Assembly: GCA_002398875.1 (NCBI GenBank) | Contig: DHCC01000073.1 | Location: 582-64,581 of the forward strand | DNA length: 64,000 nt | Direction: 5' to 3' | From: Bacteroidales bacterium UBA4912 | GTDB lineage: Bacteria; Bacteroidota; Bacteroidia; Bacteroidales; Dysgonomonadaceae | Shown: piece by piece, positions 17,632 through 26,139 of the stretch | Layout of the letters: every line of letters starts with the position of its first letter | How positions within the stretch are numbered: position 1 is the first letter of the stretch | The notes under the pieces: generated by a model | Told to the model about the DNA's origin: nothing | Seen by the model: the letters and a program-made list of their open reading frames with translations, nothing else | Database searches by the model: none | Position numbers and translations under genes: made by a program

Positions 17632-18474
17632 TTGGAAATTTTAATAGCAGATAGTGGCGCAACTAAGACAGATTGGTGTCTAATTAGCAATGGTGAAATA
17701 TTACAACAATATAACGGTAAAGGAATTAGCCCTATATTTCAGACTCAAGATGAGATTGCTGAAGAAGTTAAGTTGAACATCTATCCTGTTTTTAATAAAT
17801 GGGATATAAGTAGAATTTACTTTTATGGTGCTGGTTGTACAACTGAAAATATTCCTGTAGTAAAAAATGCAATCAACCAATCATTACTTATCAATAATAT
17901 TGAAGTATATAGTGATATTATTGCAGCAGCACACTCTTTATGTGGTCACAATCCCGGTATTGCTTGTATATTAGGTACCGGAAGCAATTCTTGTGAATGG
18001 GATGGTAAGAAAATCGTGAATCAAATTTCACCACTTGGTTTTATTCTTGGAGACGAAGGCAGCGGTGCATCTATGGGCAAAGCTCTAATTGGAGATGCTC
18101 TTAAAAATCAGCTTACACATGGTTTGAAAGAGAATTTACTGGAAGAATATGATTTAACACCTTCACTTATTATTGAAAAAGTTTACAGGCAACCATTTCC
18201 AAGTAGATTCTTGGCTAGTCTGTCACCATTTATTGCTAAACATATAGAAGATGATTCTATTAAACGCATAGTAAGGAAGGATATAGACGATTTCCTCAAA
18301 AGGAATGTGATGCAGTACAACTATAAGGAAAACAAGGTTAACTTTGTCGGTTCAATAGCATGGCAATATTCTGATATCTTAAAAGAATCTGCAAATACTT
18401 ATGGTATTGAAACAGGTAAAATTGTGAGATCACCGATGGATGGTTTAATTAAATATTATTCAGATAAACTATAG
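17632..18474 (+). CDS. BadF/BadG-type amino-sugar kinase, MurK-like
   Basis: A 280-residue kinase of the ASKHA fold. The phosphate-binding loops are ADSGATKTDW near residue 6 and GTGSNSCEWDG near 120, and the adenosine site includes LGDEGSGASMG. Relatives phosphorylate N-acetylglucosamine or N-acetylmuramic acid. The only in-frame start that keeps the first loop is TTG at 17632; the ATG at 17627 is out of frame and soon stops. It lies 20 bases after the DUF5009 gene. The etherase MurQ, which would act next on MurNAc-6-phosphate, is not in the window. Confidence 0.85.
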   Translation: MEILIADSGATKTDWCLISNGEILQQYNGKGISPIFQTQDEIAEEVKLNIYPVFNKWDISRIYFYGAGCTTENIPVVKNAINQSLLINNIEVYSDIIAAAHSLCGHNPGIACILGTGSNSCEWDGKKIVNQISPLGFILGDEGSGASMGKALIGDALKNQLTHGLKENLLEEYDLTPSLIIEKVYRQPFPSRFLASLSPFIAKHIEDDSIKRIVRKDIDDFLKRNVMQYNYKENKVNFVGSIAWQYSDILKESANTYGIETGKIVRSPMDGLIKYYSDKL

Positions 18475-18578
18475 AATAAGATTTTATATGACATTTCTTA
18501 AGTATACAGAATATTCATAACTAAACTAAAAATTGGGAAATATAACATTACAGAAACGGACAATTATCACAATAAATT

Positions 18579-18920
18579 ATGGCAATTATAATTAAAACAA
18601 ATAACCCCGATCTTTTACTAGATAAAATTTATGAAGCGATAGAAAATAAAAAAGCAGAGAAATGGATTTCTACTGAAGATGGACGACTAACTTATGGTAC
18701 ATTACTCTGGAAAAACGAAGCCTTCTTTAAACCTCAAATTTGGGTTGATGACAAAGAGTTGCGGTTTGGTCTGCTTAAACGCAAAGACAGAAAACATATC
18801 TCTTCTAAATTATATGCATATTTCCACACAAAGTTTATTGAAATGCTTTTACTGAAATTTGATAAATACTTCACTTCAGTTACTGCTACAGCAAACAGAA
18901 CAGAACCCGATATCTTTTAA
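18579..18920 (+). CDS. Conserved hypothetical protein
   Basis: A 113-residue soluble protein I do not recognise. It is Lys-rich with no signal peptide or membrane segment. Visible segments include KAEKWISTEDGRLTYGTLLW, which looks like a beta hairpin, and a helical stretch before the C-terminal TATANRTEPDIF. It lies about 100 bases after the MurK-like gene with no clear terminator between, so it may be the end of that transcript or a separate unit. Confidence 0.6.
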   Translation: MAIIIKTNNPDLLLDKIYEAIENKKAEKWISTEDGRLTYGTLLWKNEAFFKPQIWVDDKELRFGLLKRKDRKHISSKLYAYFHTKFIEMLLLKFDKYFTSVTATANRTEPDIF

Positions 18921-19075
18921 TATGGTTGAGTACAAACAAAGCATACTAATCGAACAACAAGGTTATTTGTATTACATGAGTTACTCTACACTATCACTTT
19001 GTTGTTTAAAGAAACAAAGCAAGTTTTGCAATTGAAAAAATAAATGACTAATTTAAAGGTTGAAAGATTTTTTAT

Positions 19076-19513
19076 ATGCATATTGAAAGAATTACCCATA
19101 TTGATGAAAGCTATGTTACAGCATTCGAAAGATTAATGCCACAGCTCACGGGAAAGGATGAATATCCCACTTATGATGAACTTAAAAAAATTATTGAATC
19201 AGAAAACGTTCATCTATGCTTTGCTTTTGATGATGATGACAAAATCATCGGGACTATTACAGTGGTTATAGTTAGAATTCCTGCAGGAGTTAAAGCCTGG
19301 ATTGAGGATGTTATAGTAGACGAAAAAGCCCGGGGAAAAGGTGTTGCCACTGCTATGATGTGGCATGCATTACAAATAGCCCGCACACAAGGAGTTGCTA
19401 AAGTTGATCTCACATCACACCCGGAGCGTGTAGCTGCAAACAAGCTTTATCAAAAGCTAGGATTCGAGAAGAGAGAATCTAATGTTTACAGATATTATAT
19501 TGACAAAAAATAA
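19076..19513 (+). CDS. GNAT family N-acetyltransferase
   Basis: A 145-residue acetyltransferase. Motif A, which binds acetyl-CoA, is VIVDEKARGKGVATAMM at about residues 80-96. The C-terminal helix reads VAANKLYQKLGFEKRESNVY, a normal GNAT ending. The substrate cannot be deduced. It is followed after 20 bases by the convergent FabH-like gene, with a hairpin terminator between that serves both. Confidence 0.88.
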   Translation: MHIERITHIDESYVTAFERLMPQLTGKDEYPTYDELKKIIESENVHLCFAFDDDDKIIGTITVVIVRIPAGVKAWIEDVIVDEKARGKGVATAMMWHALQIARTQGVAKVDLTSHPERVAANKLYQKLGFEKRESNVYRYYIDKK

Positions 19514-19544
19514 AAATCCCGAAAACAAATATTACGGGATTTTA
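19512..19544. terminator. Bidirectional terminator between GNAT and FabH-like genes
   Basis: AAAATCCCG (19513-19521) pairs with CGGGATTTT (19535-19543). An A-run on the left and T-run on the right allow termination of both convergent genes. The stem overlaps the last codon of the FabH-like gene. Confidence 0.8.
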
Positions 19545-20614
19545 TAAATGACACTGTTGATATTCATTCCGGCACCTACTGATGTTAAAACTATTATATC
19601 ACCGCTTTCAAGCTGATGATCATTCATAGTTTCTCTTGTAATCATATCCAGCAGTGTAGGTACAGTTGCCACTGATGAATTACCCAGCCATGATATGGTC
19701 ATAGGCATGATAGTATCAGGCACCTCATTTATACCGTATAGATCAAATAACCTTTTCAATATTGCATCATCCATCTTGCCATTTGCCTGATGAATTAATA
19801 CTTTACTAATATCCGTGATGTGTAGGTTTAATTTATCCAGACCTGCCTTGATAGTTTTTGGAACATTTGACAATGCGTATTGGTATAATCTTCTGCCATT
19901 CATCTTAAGATAGTGCACTTTTTTCTCAGCAAGTTCAGCATTGTATGAATAACCCATATAAAGCATGTTTGCATAATCTAATGCATCACTGCGTGAGTTA
20001 TGTCCAATTACTCCCAATGGTGATTCACTCTCACGGCCTTCCATGATTGCAGCACCTGCGCCGTCTGCATAAATCATACTGTCACGGTCATGAGGATCCG
20101 ATATACGAGAAAGTACATCAGCTCCTACAACCAATATTTTACGAGCATCACCTGAACGTATATAATAATCTGCCTGAATCACTGCCTGAACCCAACCCGG
20201 ACATCCAAACAACACATCGTATGCTACTGTAAAAGGATTTGAAATACCCAGTTTCTGTTTAAGTCTGGCAGCCATTGTAGGTAAAACATCAATTTGGATA
20301 TCATCTGTTCTTGTTTCACCAAAATTGTGTGCAAAGATAATATAGTCAAGTTCTTCTTTGTCTATGCCGGCAGCTTCGATAGCCTTTTGTGAAGCAATTA
20401 ATGCCAGATCAGTCGTTACCTGATCATCTTCTGCATATCTCCTTTCCGCAATCGTTGTGATTTCTTCAAATTTACGGGTAATTTCATCATTTGGTGTGTC
20501 TAACTTCTTACCTGTAGAATCATAAAACTCATTGGAATGAAAATACTCATTCTTAATTTGCTTAGTAGGAACATAACTACCTGTACCCGTAAAAACGCTA
20601 TATATTTTTTTCAT
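19532..20614 (-). CDS. 3-oxoacyl-ACP synthase III (FabH-like ketoacyl synthase)
   Basis: A 360-residue thiolase-fold enzyme that would condense a starter acyl-CoA with malonyl-ACP. The triad is visible: Cys138 in LFGCPGWVQ, His276 in LIHQANG and Asn313 in WLGNSSVAT. Ordinary FabH has GCSGF at the Cys, so the GCPGW variant and the longer N-terminal half point to a side branch with a different acyl partner. The ATG at 20614 is preferred over a GTG at 20644 because MKKIYSVFTGTGSYVP is the usual start. It is not next to other fatty-acid genes. Confidence 0.88.
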   Translation of the reverse strand: MKKIYSVFTGTGSYVPTKQIKNEYFHSNEFYDSTGKKLDTPNDEITRKFEEITTIAERRYAEDDQVTTDLALIASQKAIEAAGIDKEELDYIIFAHNFGETRTDDIQIDVLPTMAARLKQKLGISNPFTVAYDVLFGCPGWVQAVIQADYYIRSGDARKILVVGADVLSRISDPHDRDSMIYADGAGAAIMEGRESESPLGVIGHNSRSDALDYANMLYMGYSYNAELAEKKVHYLKMNGRRLYQYALSNVPKTIKAGLDKLNLHITDISKVLIHQANGKMDDAILKRLFDLYGINEVPDTIMPMTISWLGNSSVATVPTLLDMITRETMNDHQLESGDIIVLTSVGAGMNINSVIYKIP

Positions 20615-20677
20615 TTCTATATCATTATCAATAAAATATGACACTTTTGATTAACCTATTCTAAAACAATTAAACAG

Positions 20678-20685
20678 CAAATATA
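20678..20685 (-). promoter_or_regulatory. -7 element of the FabH-like gene
   Basis: An exact TAnnTTTG on the minus strand lies 64 bases upstream of the chosen ATG. No well-spaced -33 element is evident. Confidence 0.4.
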
Positions 20686-20885
20686 CACAAAAGTCTTTAC
20701 ATAAAAACACCAAAATAGAACTGACGAAGATTAAAGTTATATTCCAGCCACTACATTGATTTTAGATTATTGTATAATTACTATAGTTTAGATCTTACCT
20801 GGCTCTGTTTTAAAAGGAGATTATAAGGGCAAGGTAAGAGCTATGTATGACTCAAGTAACACCAAAGTACATTCTAACTTACAAT

Positions 20886-22154
20886 TTACTCATTAGAAAG
20901 ATCTTCAAATAATTCCAGATCAAAGTAGGTGGCTGCGGAAGTAATATGATCGAATATATCAGAAACAATAGCCTCATACTCTACCCATACAGTTGTTGCA
21001 GTAAAAAAATACAATTCAAGTGGCATACCCTTTTCATTTGGCTGCAACTGTCTTACAATCAATAACAACTCCTTGTGAACTTTGGGATGATTTTTTAAAT
21101 AATTGTAGATATATTGTCTGTACAGACCAATATTTGTTAGATTACGTCCATTTATAAGTAGTGATTTATCAATATTGTGCTCTTTATTGTAGTTCTCGAT
21201 ATCTTTGACCTTAGTTTGGATGTATTCTGAGATATGCTCAATCTTCTGAAGTTTCTCTATCTCCTCAGGTTTAATAAAGCGTATTGTACCCTGCTTAATA
21301 TGAACTGATCGCTTAAGCCTTCTACCTCCGGTTTCCTGCATACCACGCCAGTTCTGAAACGAGTCGGACACCAAAGCATAAGGTGGTAAAGTTGTAATTG
21401 TTTTGTCGAAATTCCTAACTTTAACTGTTGTGAGAGTAATCTGGATTACATCTCCATCAGCACCATACTTAGGCATTGTAATCCAGTCGCCTATTCTTAC
21501 CATATCATTTGCACTAACCTGCAAACTTGCAACAAATCCCAAAATGGAATCTTTAAAAATCAACATCAATATTGCTGAACCTGCACCCAAACCGGTAATT
21601 ACAGCTGTTGTATCCTGACCTGTAAGTATTGAGAATAAAATTATAATTCCAATAATGTAGAAGATAATCTTAATCACCTGAACATAACTATCCAATGGTT
21701 TATCTTTCAGGCTGGGCTTCAGACGAAGTGTATCAGTTGCTGCATTAATAATCGACATGATAAGCCAAATAACATAAAATATAAGGTAAACATCTGCTGC
21801 CTTATCCATGAATTTCATCAATTTGGGGAATTGATCGAAGACAATGGGAATCGAACCTTTAACAATACTGAAAGGAACAATCATTGCCAAATAATGCGGG
21901 AATCGTCTTTCTTCCAGAAAAGTCAGAATTGGAGCCTTTGTTATTTTTGCTGAGTGATTTAAAATAGCTCTTAATATAGTTTTAGTGAGATATTGCACAA
22001 TTAACACTAAAATTACCAATGCTACAAGCAGCAGTATCATGTTAATGTACTTTACCCAGTTTTCAGGGACGCCTATATTATTTAATAAATTTATTGACCA
22101 CTCACTAATTGCACTTGTAGAACGGGAAATTTGTTCCATGTTTTCTTCATTCAT
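20886..22154 (-). CDS. MscS-family mechanosensitive channel
   Basis: A 422-residue inner-membrane protein that would open under membrane tension to release solutes. There are about four to five N-terminal hydrophobic segments. A pore-lining helix (DTTAVITGLGAGSAILMLIF) runs into the conserved MscS beta domain (VRIGDWITM and GDVIQITLTTVKVRNFD), followed by a cytoplasmic C-terminal domain of more than 150 residues. This layout fits the YnaI/YbdG-like larger class. The 240 bases between its stop and the FabH-like gene show nothing I can name beyond that gene's promoter. Confidence 0.92.
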   Translation of the reverse strand: MNEENMEQISRSTSAISEWSINLLNNIGVPENWVKYINMILLLVALVILVLIVQYLTKTILRAILNHSAKITKAPILTFLEERRFPHYLAMIVPFSIVKGSIPIVFDQFPKLMKFMDKAADVYLIFYVIWLIMSIINAATDTLRLKPSLKDKPLDSYVQVIKIIFYIIGIIILFSILTGQDTTAVITGLGAGSAILMLIFKDSILGFVASLQVSANDMVRIGDWITMPKYGADGDVIQITLTTVKVRNFDKTITTLPPYALVSDSFQNWRGMQETGGRRLKRSVHIKQGTIRFIKPEEIEKLQKIEHISEYIQTKVKDIENYNKEHNIDKSLLINGRNLTNIGLYRQYIYNYLKNHPKVHKELLLIVRQLQPNEKGMPLELYFFTATTVWVEYEAIVSDIFDHITSAATYFDLELFEDLSNE

Positions 22155-22265
22155 AGTTCTTGATTTCTGTTTTTTTTAATTAAATAAACTCATATTCCAA
22201 CACGTATTAATTAAGATAGGTGTTGAATTCATTATAGGGTTTTAGTTATAATAACCTGTTAAATA

Positions 22266-22273
22266 CAAAGATA
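22266..22273 (-). promoter_or_regulatory. -7 element of the MscS gene
   Basis: Exact TAnnTTTG on the minus strand, predicting a leader of about 105 nt. No convincing -33 element. Confidence 0.4.
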
Positions 22274-22365
22274 CAAATTTCATTTTAACTAAAAAAAACG
22301 ATTACAGAAAATATCAGGTAAATTCTATTTTATCTAAGCGATATTATAAAATGATTTTTTTTATG

Positions 22366-22373
22366 TAAGTTTG
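22366..22373 (+). promoter_or_regulatory. -7 element of the carboxynorspermidine synthase gene
   Basis: TAAGTTTG is an exact match to TAnnTTTG, 38 bases before the ATG. The upstream region is AT-rich without a clear TTTG -33 element. Confidence 0.5.
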
Positions 22374-22411
22374 TACTGATGAATATCTAATTTAAAAAAC
22401 AATACATAAAT

Positions 22412-23614
22412 ATGGGAAAAGTACTTATTATAGGTGCCGGTGGTGTTGGTACAGTAGTAGCTAATAAAGTAGCACAGAATAATAGTGTTTTCACAGAAAT
22501 AATGCTTGCTAGTCGCACAAAAAGCAAATGTGATGACATTGCAGCAGATGTCAAAAAACGTACCGGTGTAACAATCAAAACCGCCAGAGTTGATGCAGAC
22601 AATGTTCCGGAGCTGGTTGCACTCATGAATGAATTTAAACCTGAGATAGTAATAAACGTAGCACTTCCATATCAGGATCTGACAATTATGGATGCTTGTC
22701 TGGAAGCTGGAGTAAACTATCTTGATACAGCCAACTATGAACCTAAGGATGAGGCAAAATTCGAATATAAATGGCAATGGGCATATAAAGAAAGATTTGA
22801 AAACGCCGGACTAACTGCAATTCTGGGATGTGGATTTGACCCGGGTGTAACAAGTATATTTACTGCTTATGCAGCAAAACATCATTTTGATGAAATGCAT
22901 TACCTTGATATTGTAGATTGCAATGCAGGTGATCATGGTAAAGCATTTGCCACAAACTTCAATCCTGAAATAAATATCCGTGAAGTTACACAAAAAGGTA
23001 AATATTGGGAAAATGGTGAGTGGATTGAAACTGAACCCCACGAGATACATAAACCTCTCACCTACCCTGAAATCGGACCAAAAGAATCTTATGTAATTTA
23101 TCACGAAGAGTTGGAATCGCTGGTTAAGAATTTCCCTACTCTCAAACGTGCACGTTTCTGGATGACATTTGGTCAGGAGTATCTCACCCATCTGCGGGTA
23201 ATACAGAATATCGGGATGGCTAGAATTGATGAGGTTGAATATAACGGTCAGAAGATTGTCCCTATACAATTCCTTAAAGCGGTTCTGCCTGATCCGGGAG
23301 AACTTGGAGAAAACTATACAGGTCAAACATCCATAGGTTGTCGCATCAGGGGGGTCAAAGACGGCAAAGAACTCACCTATTACATTTATAACAACTGCAG
23401 CCACGAAGAAGCTTACAAGGAGACTGGAGCCCAAGGTGTAAGTTATACAACAGGAGTTCCTGCAACAATTGGAGCCATGATGTTTATGCAGGGAATATGG
23501 AAAAAACCGGGAGTGTTTAACGTTGAGGAGTTTAATCCTGATCCATTTATGGAACAACTTAACAAACAAGGGTTACCCTGGCACGAACTGTTTGATATTG
23601 ATCTTGAAGTTTGA
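22412..23614 (+). CDS. Carboxynorspermidine synthase (saccharopine dehydrogenase-like)
   Basis: A 400-residue reductase predicted to condense aspartate semialdehyde with putrescine or diaminopropane to a carboxy-polyamine. The Rossmann GAGGVG motif is at residues 8-13, and VNVALPYQDL and GCGFDPGVTSIF are typical of this branch of the LYS1/saccharopine dehydrogenase family. The matching decarboxylase is not in the window. It stands alone between a divergent MscS gene and pyrB, each with its own promoter. A saccharopine dehydrogenase role is less likely given these signature segments. Confidence 0.88.
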   Translation: MGKVLIIGAGGVGTVVANKVAQNNSVFTEIMLASRTKSKCDDIAADVKKRTGVTIKTARVDADNVPELVALMNEFKPEIVINVALPYQDLTIMDACLEAGVNYLDTANYEPKDEAKFEYKWQWAYKERFENAGLTAILGCGFDPGVTSIFTAYAAKHHFDEMHYLDIVDCNAGDHGKAFATNFNPEINIREVTQKGKYWENGEWIETEPHEIHKPLTYPEIGPKESYVIYHEELESLVKNFPTLKRARFWMTFGQEYLTHLRVIQNIGMARIDEVEYNGQKIVPIQFLKAVLPDPGELGENYTGQTSIGCRIRGVKDGKELTYYIYNNCSHEEAYKETGAQGVSYTTGVPATIGAMMFMQGIWKKPGVFNVEEFNPDPFMEQLNKQGLPWHELFDIDLEV

Positions 23615-23648
23615 TTAAGTAATTTAAATGTCAGATTTCATCATTTTT

Positions 23649-23662
23649 GTTACTTTTGTAAC
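23649..23662 (+). promoter_or_regulatory. pyrB promoter overlapped by an inverted repeat
   Basis: The -7 element TACTTTTG (23651-23658) lies inside the inverted repeat GTTAC-TTTT-GTAAC. A protein bound to the repeat would block the promoter. The leader to the ATG would be about 30 nt. Confidence 0.5.
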
Positions 23663-23693
23663 GAAATAATTACGGTGCAGTAAAATCAATTGT

Positions 23694-24611
23694 ATGCAAC
23701 CCAGAAGTTTAGTTAATATAGGCGATTATGATCAGCAGGATATTTTCCGTATCCTCGAGAGTGCCACTAAGTTTAAGCAGAATCCTGACCGCGATTTGTT
23801 GAAAGGAAAAGTGTGTGCAACACTTTTCTTCGAACCTTCAACCAGAACACGTCTGAGTTTTGAGACTGCAGTTAGTCGTCTTAGAGGGCGGATTATAGGT
23901 TTTTCTGATTCTGCAACAAGTAGTTCAACAAAGGGAGAGTCCCTCAAAGATACTATTATGATGGTGAGCAATTATGCCGACTTAATCATAATGCGTCACC
24001 ACCTTGAGGGATCTGCACGATATGCATCTGAGATATCACCGGTCCCAATAATTAATGCCGGCGATGGTTCCAATCAACATCCCACACAAACGATGCTCGA
24101 TCTCTTCACTATTTACGAAACGCAGGGCACACTGGAAAATCTCACCATCACAATTGTAGGCGATCTGAAGTATGGACGCGCTGTTCACTCCCTTATTCAA
24201 GGATTATCATACTTCAACCCCACCTTTAATTTTGTGGCTCCCGAAGAGTTGCATATTCCTGAGAAATATAAACTGTTTTGCGATAATAAGAAAATTCCTT
24301 ACAGGGAATTTACTAATTTCTCTGAGGAATCGATCAACAGTGCTGATATTCTTTACATGACCAGGGTTCAGAAAGAGAGATTTACAGATCTTATGGAGTA
24401 TGAAAAAGTGAAGAATGTATACGTGCTTCATAATAGTATGCTAAGTGAATCTAAAGAAAATCTGAAGGTGCTGCATCCGCTTCCAAGAGTAAAAGAAATT
24501 AGTCAGGATGTAGATGACAGTCCTAAGGCATACTATTTCCAGCAAGCTAAAAATGGCATGTACACTCGTCAGGCAATAATTTGTGATCTTATGGGAATAA
24601 AAGTTGTATAA
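23694..24611 (+). CDS. pyrB: Aspartate carbamoyltransferase catalytic chain PyrB
   Basis: PyrB joins carbamoyl phosphate and aspartate in the first committed step of pyrimidine synthesis. The 305-residue protein has the carbamoyl phosphate site STRTR at residues 49-53 followed by LSFETA. The HPTQTMLDLF and VLHPLPRV segments are also present. It is followed by pyrI after 41 bases, as expected for the dodecameric, allosterically controlled enzyme. No attenuator-like leader peptide is visible in the short upstream region, unlike the enterobacterial operon. Confidence 0.97.
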   Translation: MQPRSLVNIGDYDQQDIFRILESATKFKQNPDRDLLKGKVCATLFFEPSTRTRLSFETAVSRLRGRIIGFSDSATSSSTKGESLKDTIMMVSNYADLIIMRHHLEGSARYASEISPVPIINAGDGSNQHPTQTMLDLFTIYETQGTLENLTITIVGDLKYGRAVHSLIQGLSYFNPTFNFVAPEELHIPEKYKLFCDNKKIPYREFTNFSEESINSADILYMTRVQKERFTDLMEYEKVKNVYVLHNSMLSESKENLKVLHPLPRVKEISQDVDDSPKAYYFQQAKNGMYTRQAIICDLMGIKVV

Positions 24612-24652
24612 ACTACTTTTAAAGTAACAAGAAATAAAAGAACCAGCATATT

Positions 24653-25105
24653 ATGAGAAAAGCATTACAAGTTGCCGCTCTTGAAAACGGCACAGCAATA
24701 GATCACATTCCAACTGAGGCTGTGTTTAAAGTTGTTTCACTTCTTCAGCTGCAGAAACTTGACAATCGCATTACTATCGGGAACAATCTAAACAGCAACA
24801 AGATGGGTACAAAAGGACTTATCAAGGTTTCTGATAAGTTTTTCAAAGAGGACGAGATTAACCGTATTGCTTTAGTTGCCCCAAACGTTAATCTTAATAT
24901 TATACGAAATTTTGAAGTTGTTGAGAAGAAAAAAGTCGTTTTGCCGGATGAAATTATTGAAATTGTTAAATGTAATAATCCCAAATGTATCTCGAATAAT
25001 GAGCCAATGAAGACCAGATTTCATGTAACAGATAAAGAAAAAGTGGAAATTCAATGTCATTACTGCGAGGTTAAAATAAAAAAAGAGGAAGTCGTTTTAT
25101 TATAA
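24653..25105 (+). CDS. pyrI: Aspartate carbamoyltransferase regulatory chain PyrI
   Basis: PyrI binds CTP and ATP and makes the PyrB trimers responsive to them. The 150-residue chain has an N-terminal nucleotide domain (GTAIDHIP near residue 13) and a C-terminal zinc site formed by Cys107, Cys112, Cys135 and Cys138, matching the enterobacterial pattern. All four cysteines are present, so zinc binding and contact with PyrB should be intact. It is followed by metA after 36 bases with no terminator between. Confidence 0.97.
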   Translation: MRKALQVAALENGTAIDHIPTEAVFKVVSLLQLQKLDNRITIGNNLNSNKMGTKGLIKVSDKFFKEDEINRIALVAPNVNLNIIRNFEVVEKKKVVLPDEIIEIVKCNNPKCISNNEPMKTRFHVTDKEKVEIQCHYCEVKIKKEEVVLL

Positions 25106-25141
25106 AAACGAAAGTATTTAGGTTATAAAAAATTGTAAACT

Positions 25142-26077
25142 ATGCCACTAAATTTACCCGATAAATTACCGGCTATCGAAATATTAAAAAAAGAATCCAT
25201 TTTTGTAATGGAGGATTTGAGGGCTTCAACACAAGACATACGCCCACTTAAAATACTCATACTTAACCTTATGCCACTTAAGATCTCAACAGAAACCGAT
25301 CTGCTGAGATTACTGTCGAATTCACCTTTACAGATTGAAATTGAATTCCTGGGACTTTCCACTCATACACCAAAAAACACACCAATAGAACATCTGATGT
25401 CGTTCTACACAAATTTCTCTTCTATAGAGAACAGATATTTTGATGGAATGATAATTACCGGTGCACCTGTCGAAATGTTGAATTTCGAAGAGGTTAATTA
25501 CTGGGATGAAATGACTCAGATATGTGATTGGGCAAGAACTCATGTCACCTCAACTTTTTATATATGCTGGGGAGCACAAGCTGCACTTTATCATTTTTAC
25601 GGTATAAATAAATATCCATTAGACAAAAAGTTATTTGGTGTATTCAAACATAGAATTAATGATCCCTCTTTTCCTTTGTTTCGTGGATTTGATGATGAGT
25701 TTTATGCCCCTCACAGCAGGCATACCACAATATTAGCTAATGAATTGAAACAGCATAAGGAACTGACTATCCTTTCAGAATCTGATGAAGCAGGAGTTTA
25801 TATAGCTACTTCACGTGGCGGAAGAGAATTTTATGTGACTGGTCATTCTGAATACTCTCCACTGACACTACACAATGAATATTTAAGGGATAAAGAAAAA
25901 GAAATGGATAATGTTGATCTTCCACAAAACTATTACACAAACAACGATCCCTCTCAACCACCTTTAGTAAAGTGGAGATCACACGCTAACATGCTATATA
26001 TAAACTGGCTGAACTACTTCGTATATCAGGCTACACCATATAACATCAACGATATTATGCAGTTGGGAGACTTATAA
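25142..26077 (+). CDS. metA: Homoserine O-acyltransferase MetA, probably acetyl-CoA specific
   Basis: MetA activates homoserine by O-acylation in methionine synthesis. The 311-residue protein has the nucleophile Cys142 in ICWGAQA, His235 in YVTGHSE and Glu237, all in the normal places. The acyl-specificity position 111 is Glu (GAPVE), which in the studied Bacillus enzyme goes with acetyl-CoA, whereas the E. coli succinyltransferase has Gly there. The annotation homoserine O-succinyltransferase would probably be wrong. It is encoded 36 bases after pyrI. No SAM-type riboswitch is visible in that gap. Confidence 0.93.
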   Translation: MPLNLPDKLPAIEILKKESIFVMEDLRASTQDIRPLKILILNLMPLKISTETDLLRLLSNSPLQIEIEFLGLSTHTPKNTPIEHLMSFYTNFSSIENRYFDGMIITGAPVEMLNFEEVNYWDEMTQICDWARTHVTSTFYICWGAQAALYHFYGINKYPLDKKLFGVFKHRINDPSFPLFRGFDDEFYAPHSRHTTILANELKQHKELTILSESDEAGVYIATSRGGREFYVTGHSEYSPLTLHNEYLRDKEKEMDNVDLPQNYYTNNDPSQPPLVKWRSHANMLYINWLNYFVYQATPYNINDIMQLGDL

Positions 26078-26139
26078 TTATTGTTTATTAGATTATGACA
26101 AGGCAAATGAATAAGTTATAAAAATAAGAATCTGTTTTT

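Noticed and set aside
18997..19019. Hairpin CTTTGTT/AACAAAG upstream of the GNAT gene
   Set aside because: Stem is weak and no T-run follows; not a convincing terminator or operator.
20645..20885. 240-base gap between the FabH-like and MscS genes as a possible RNA locus
   Set aside because: Apart from a -7 element for the FabH-like gene I found no stem with a T-run or open frame worth reporting.
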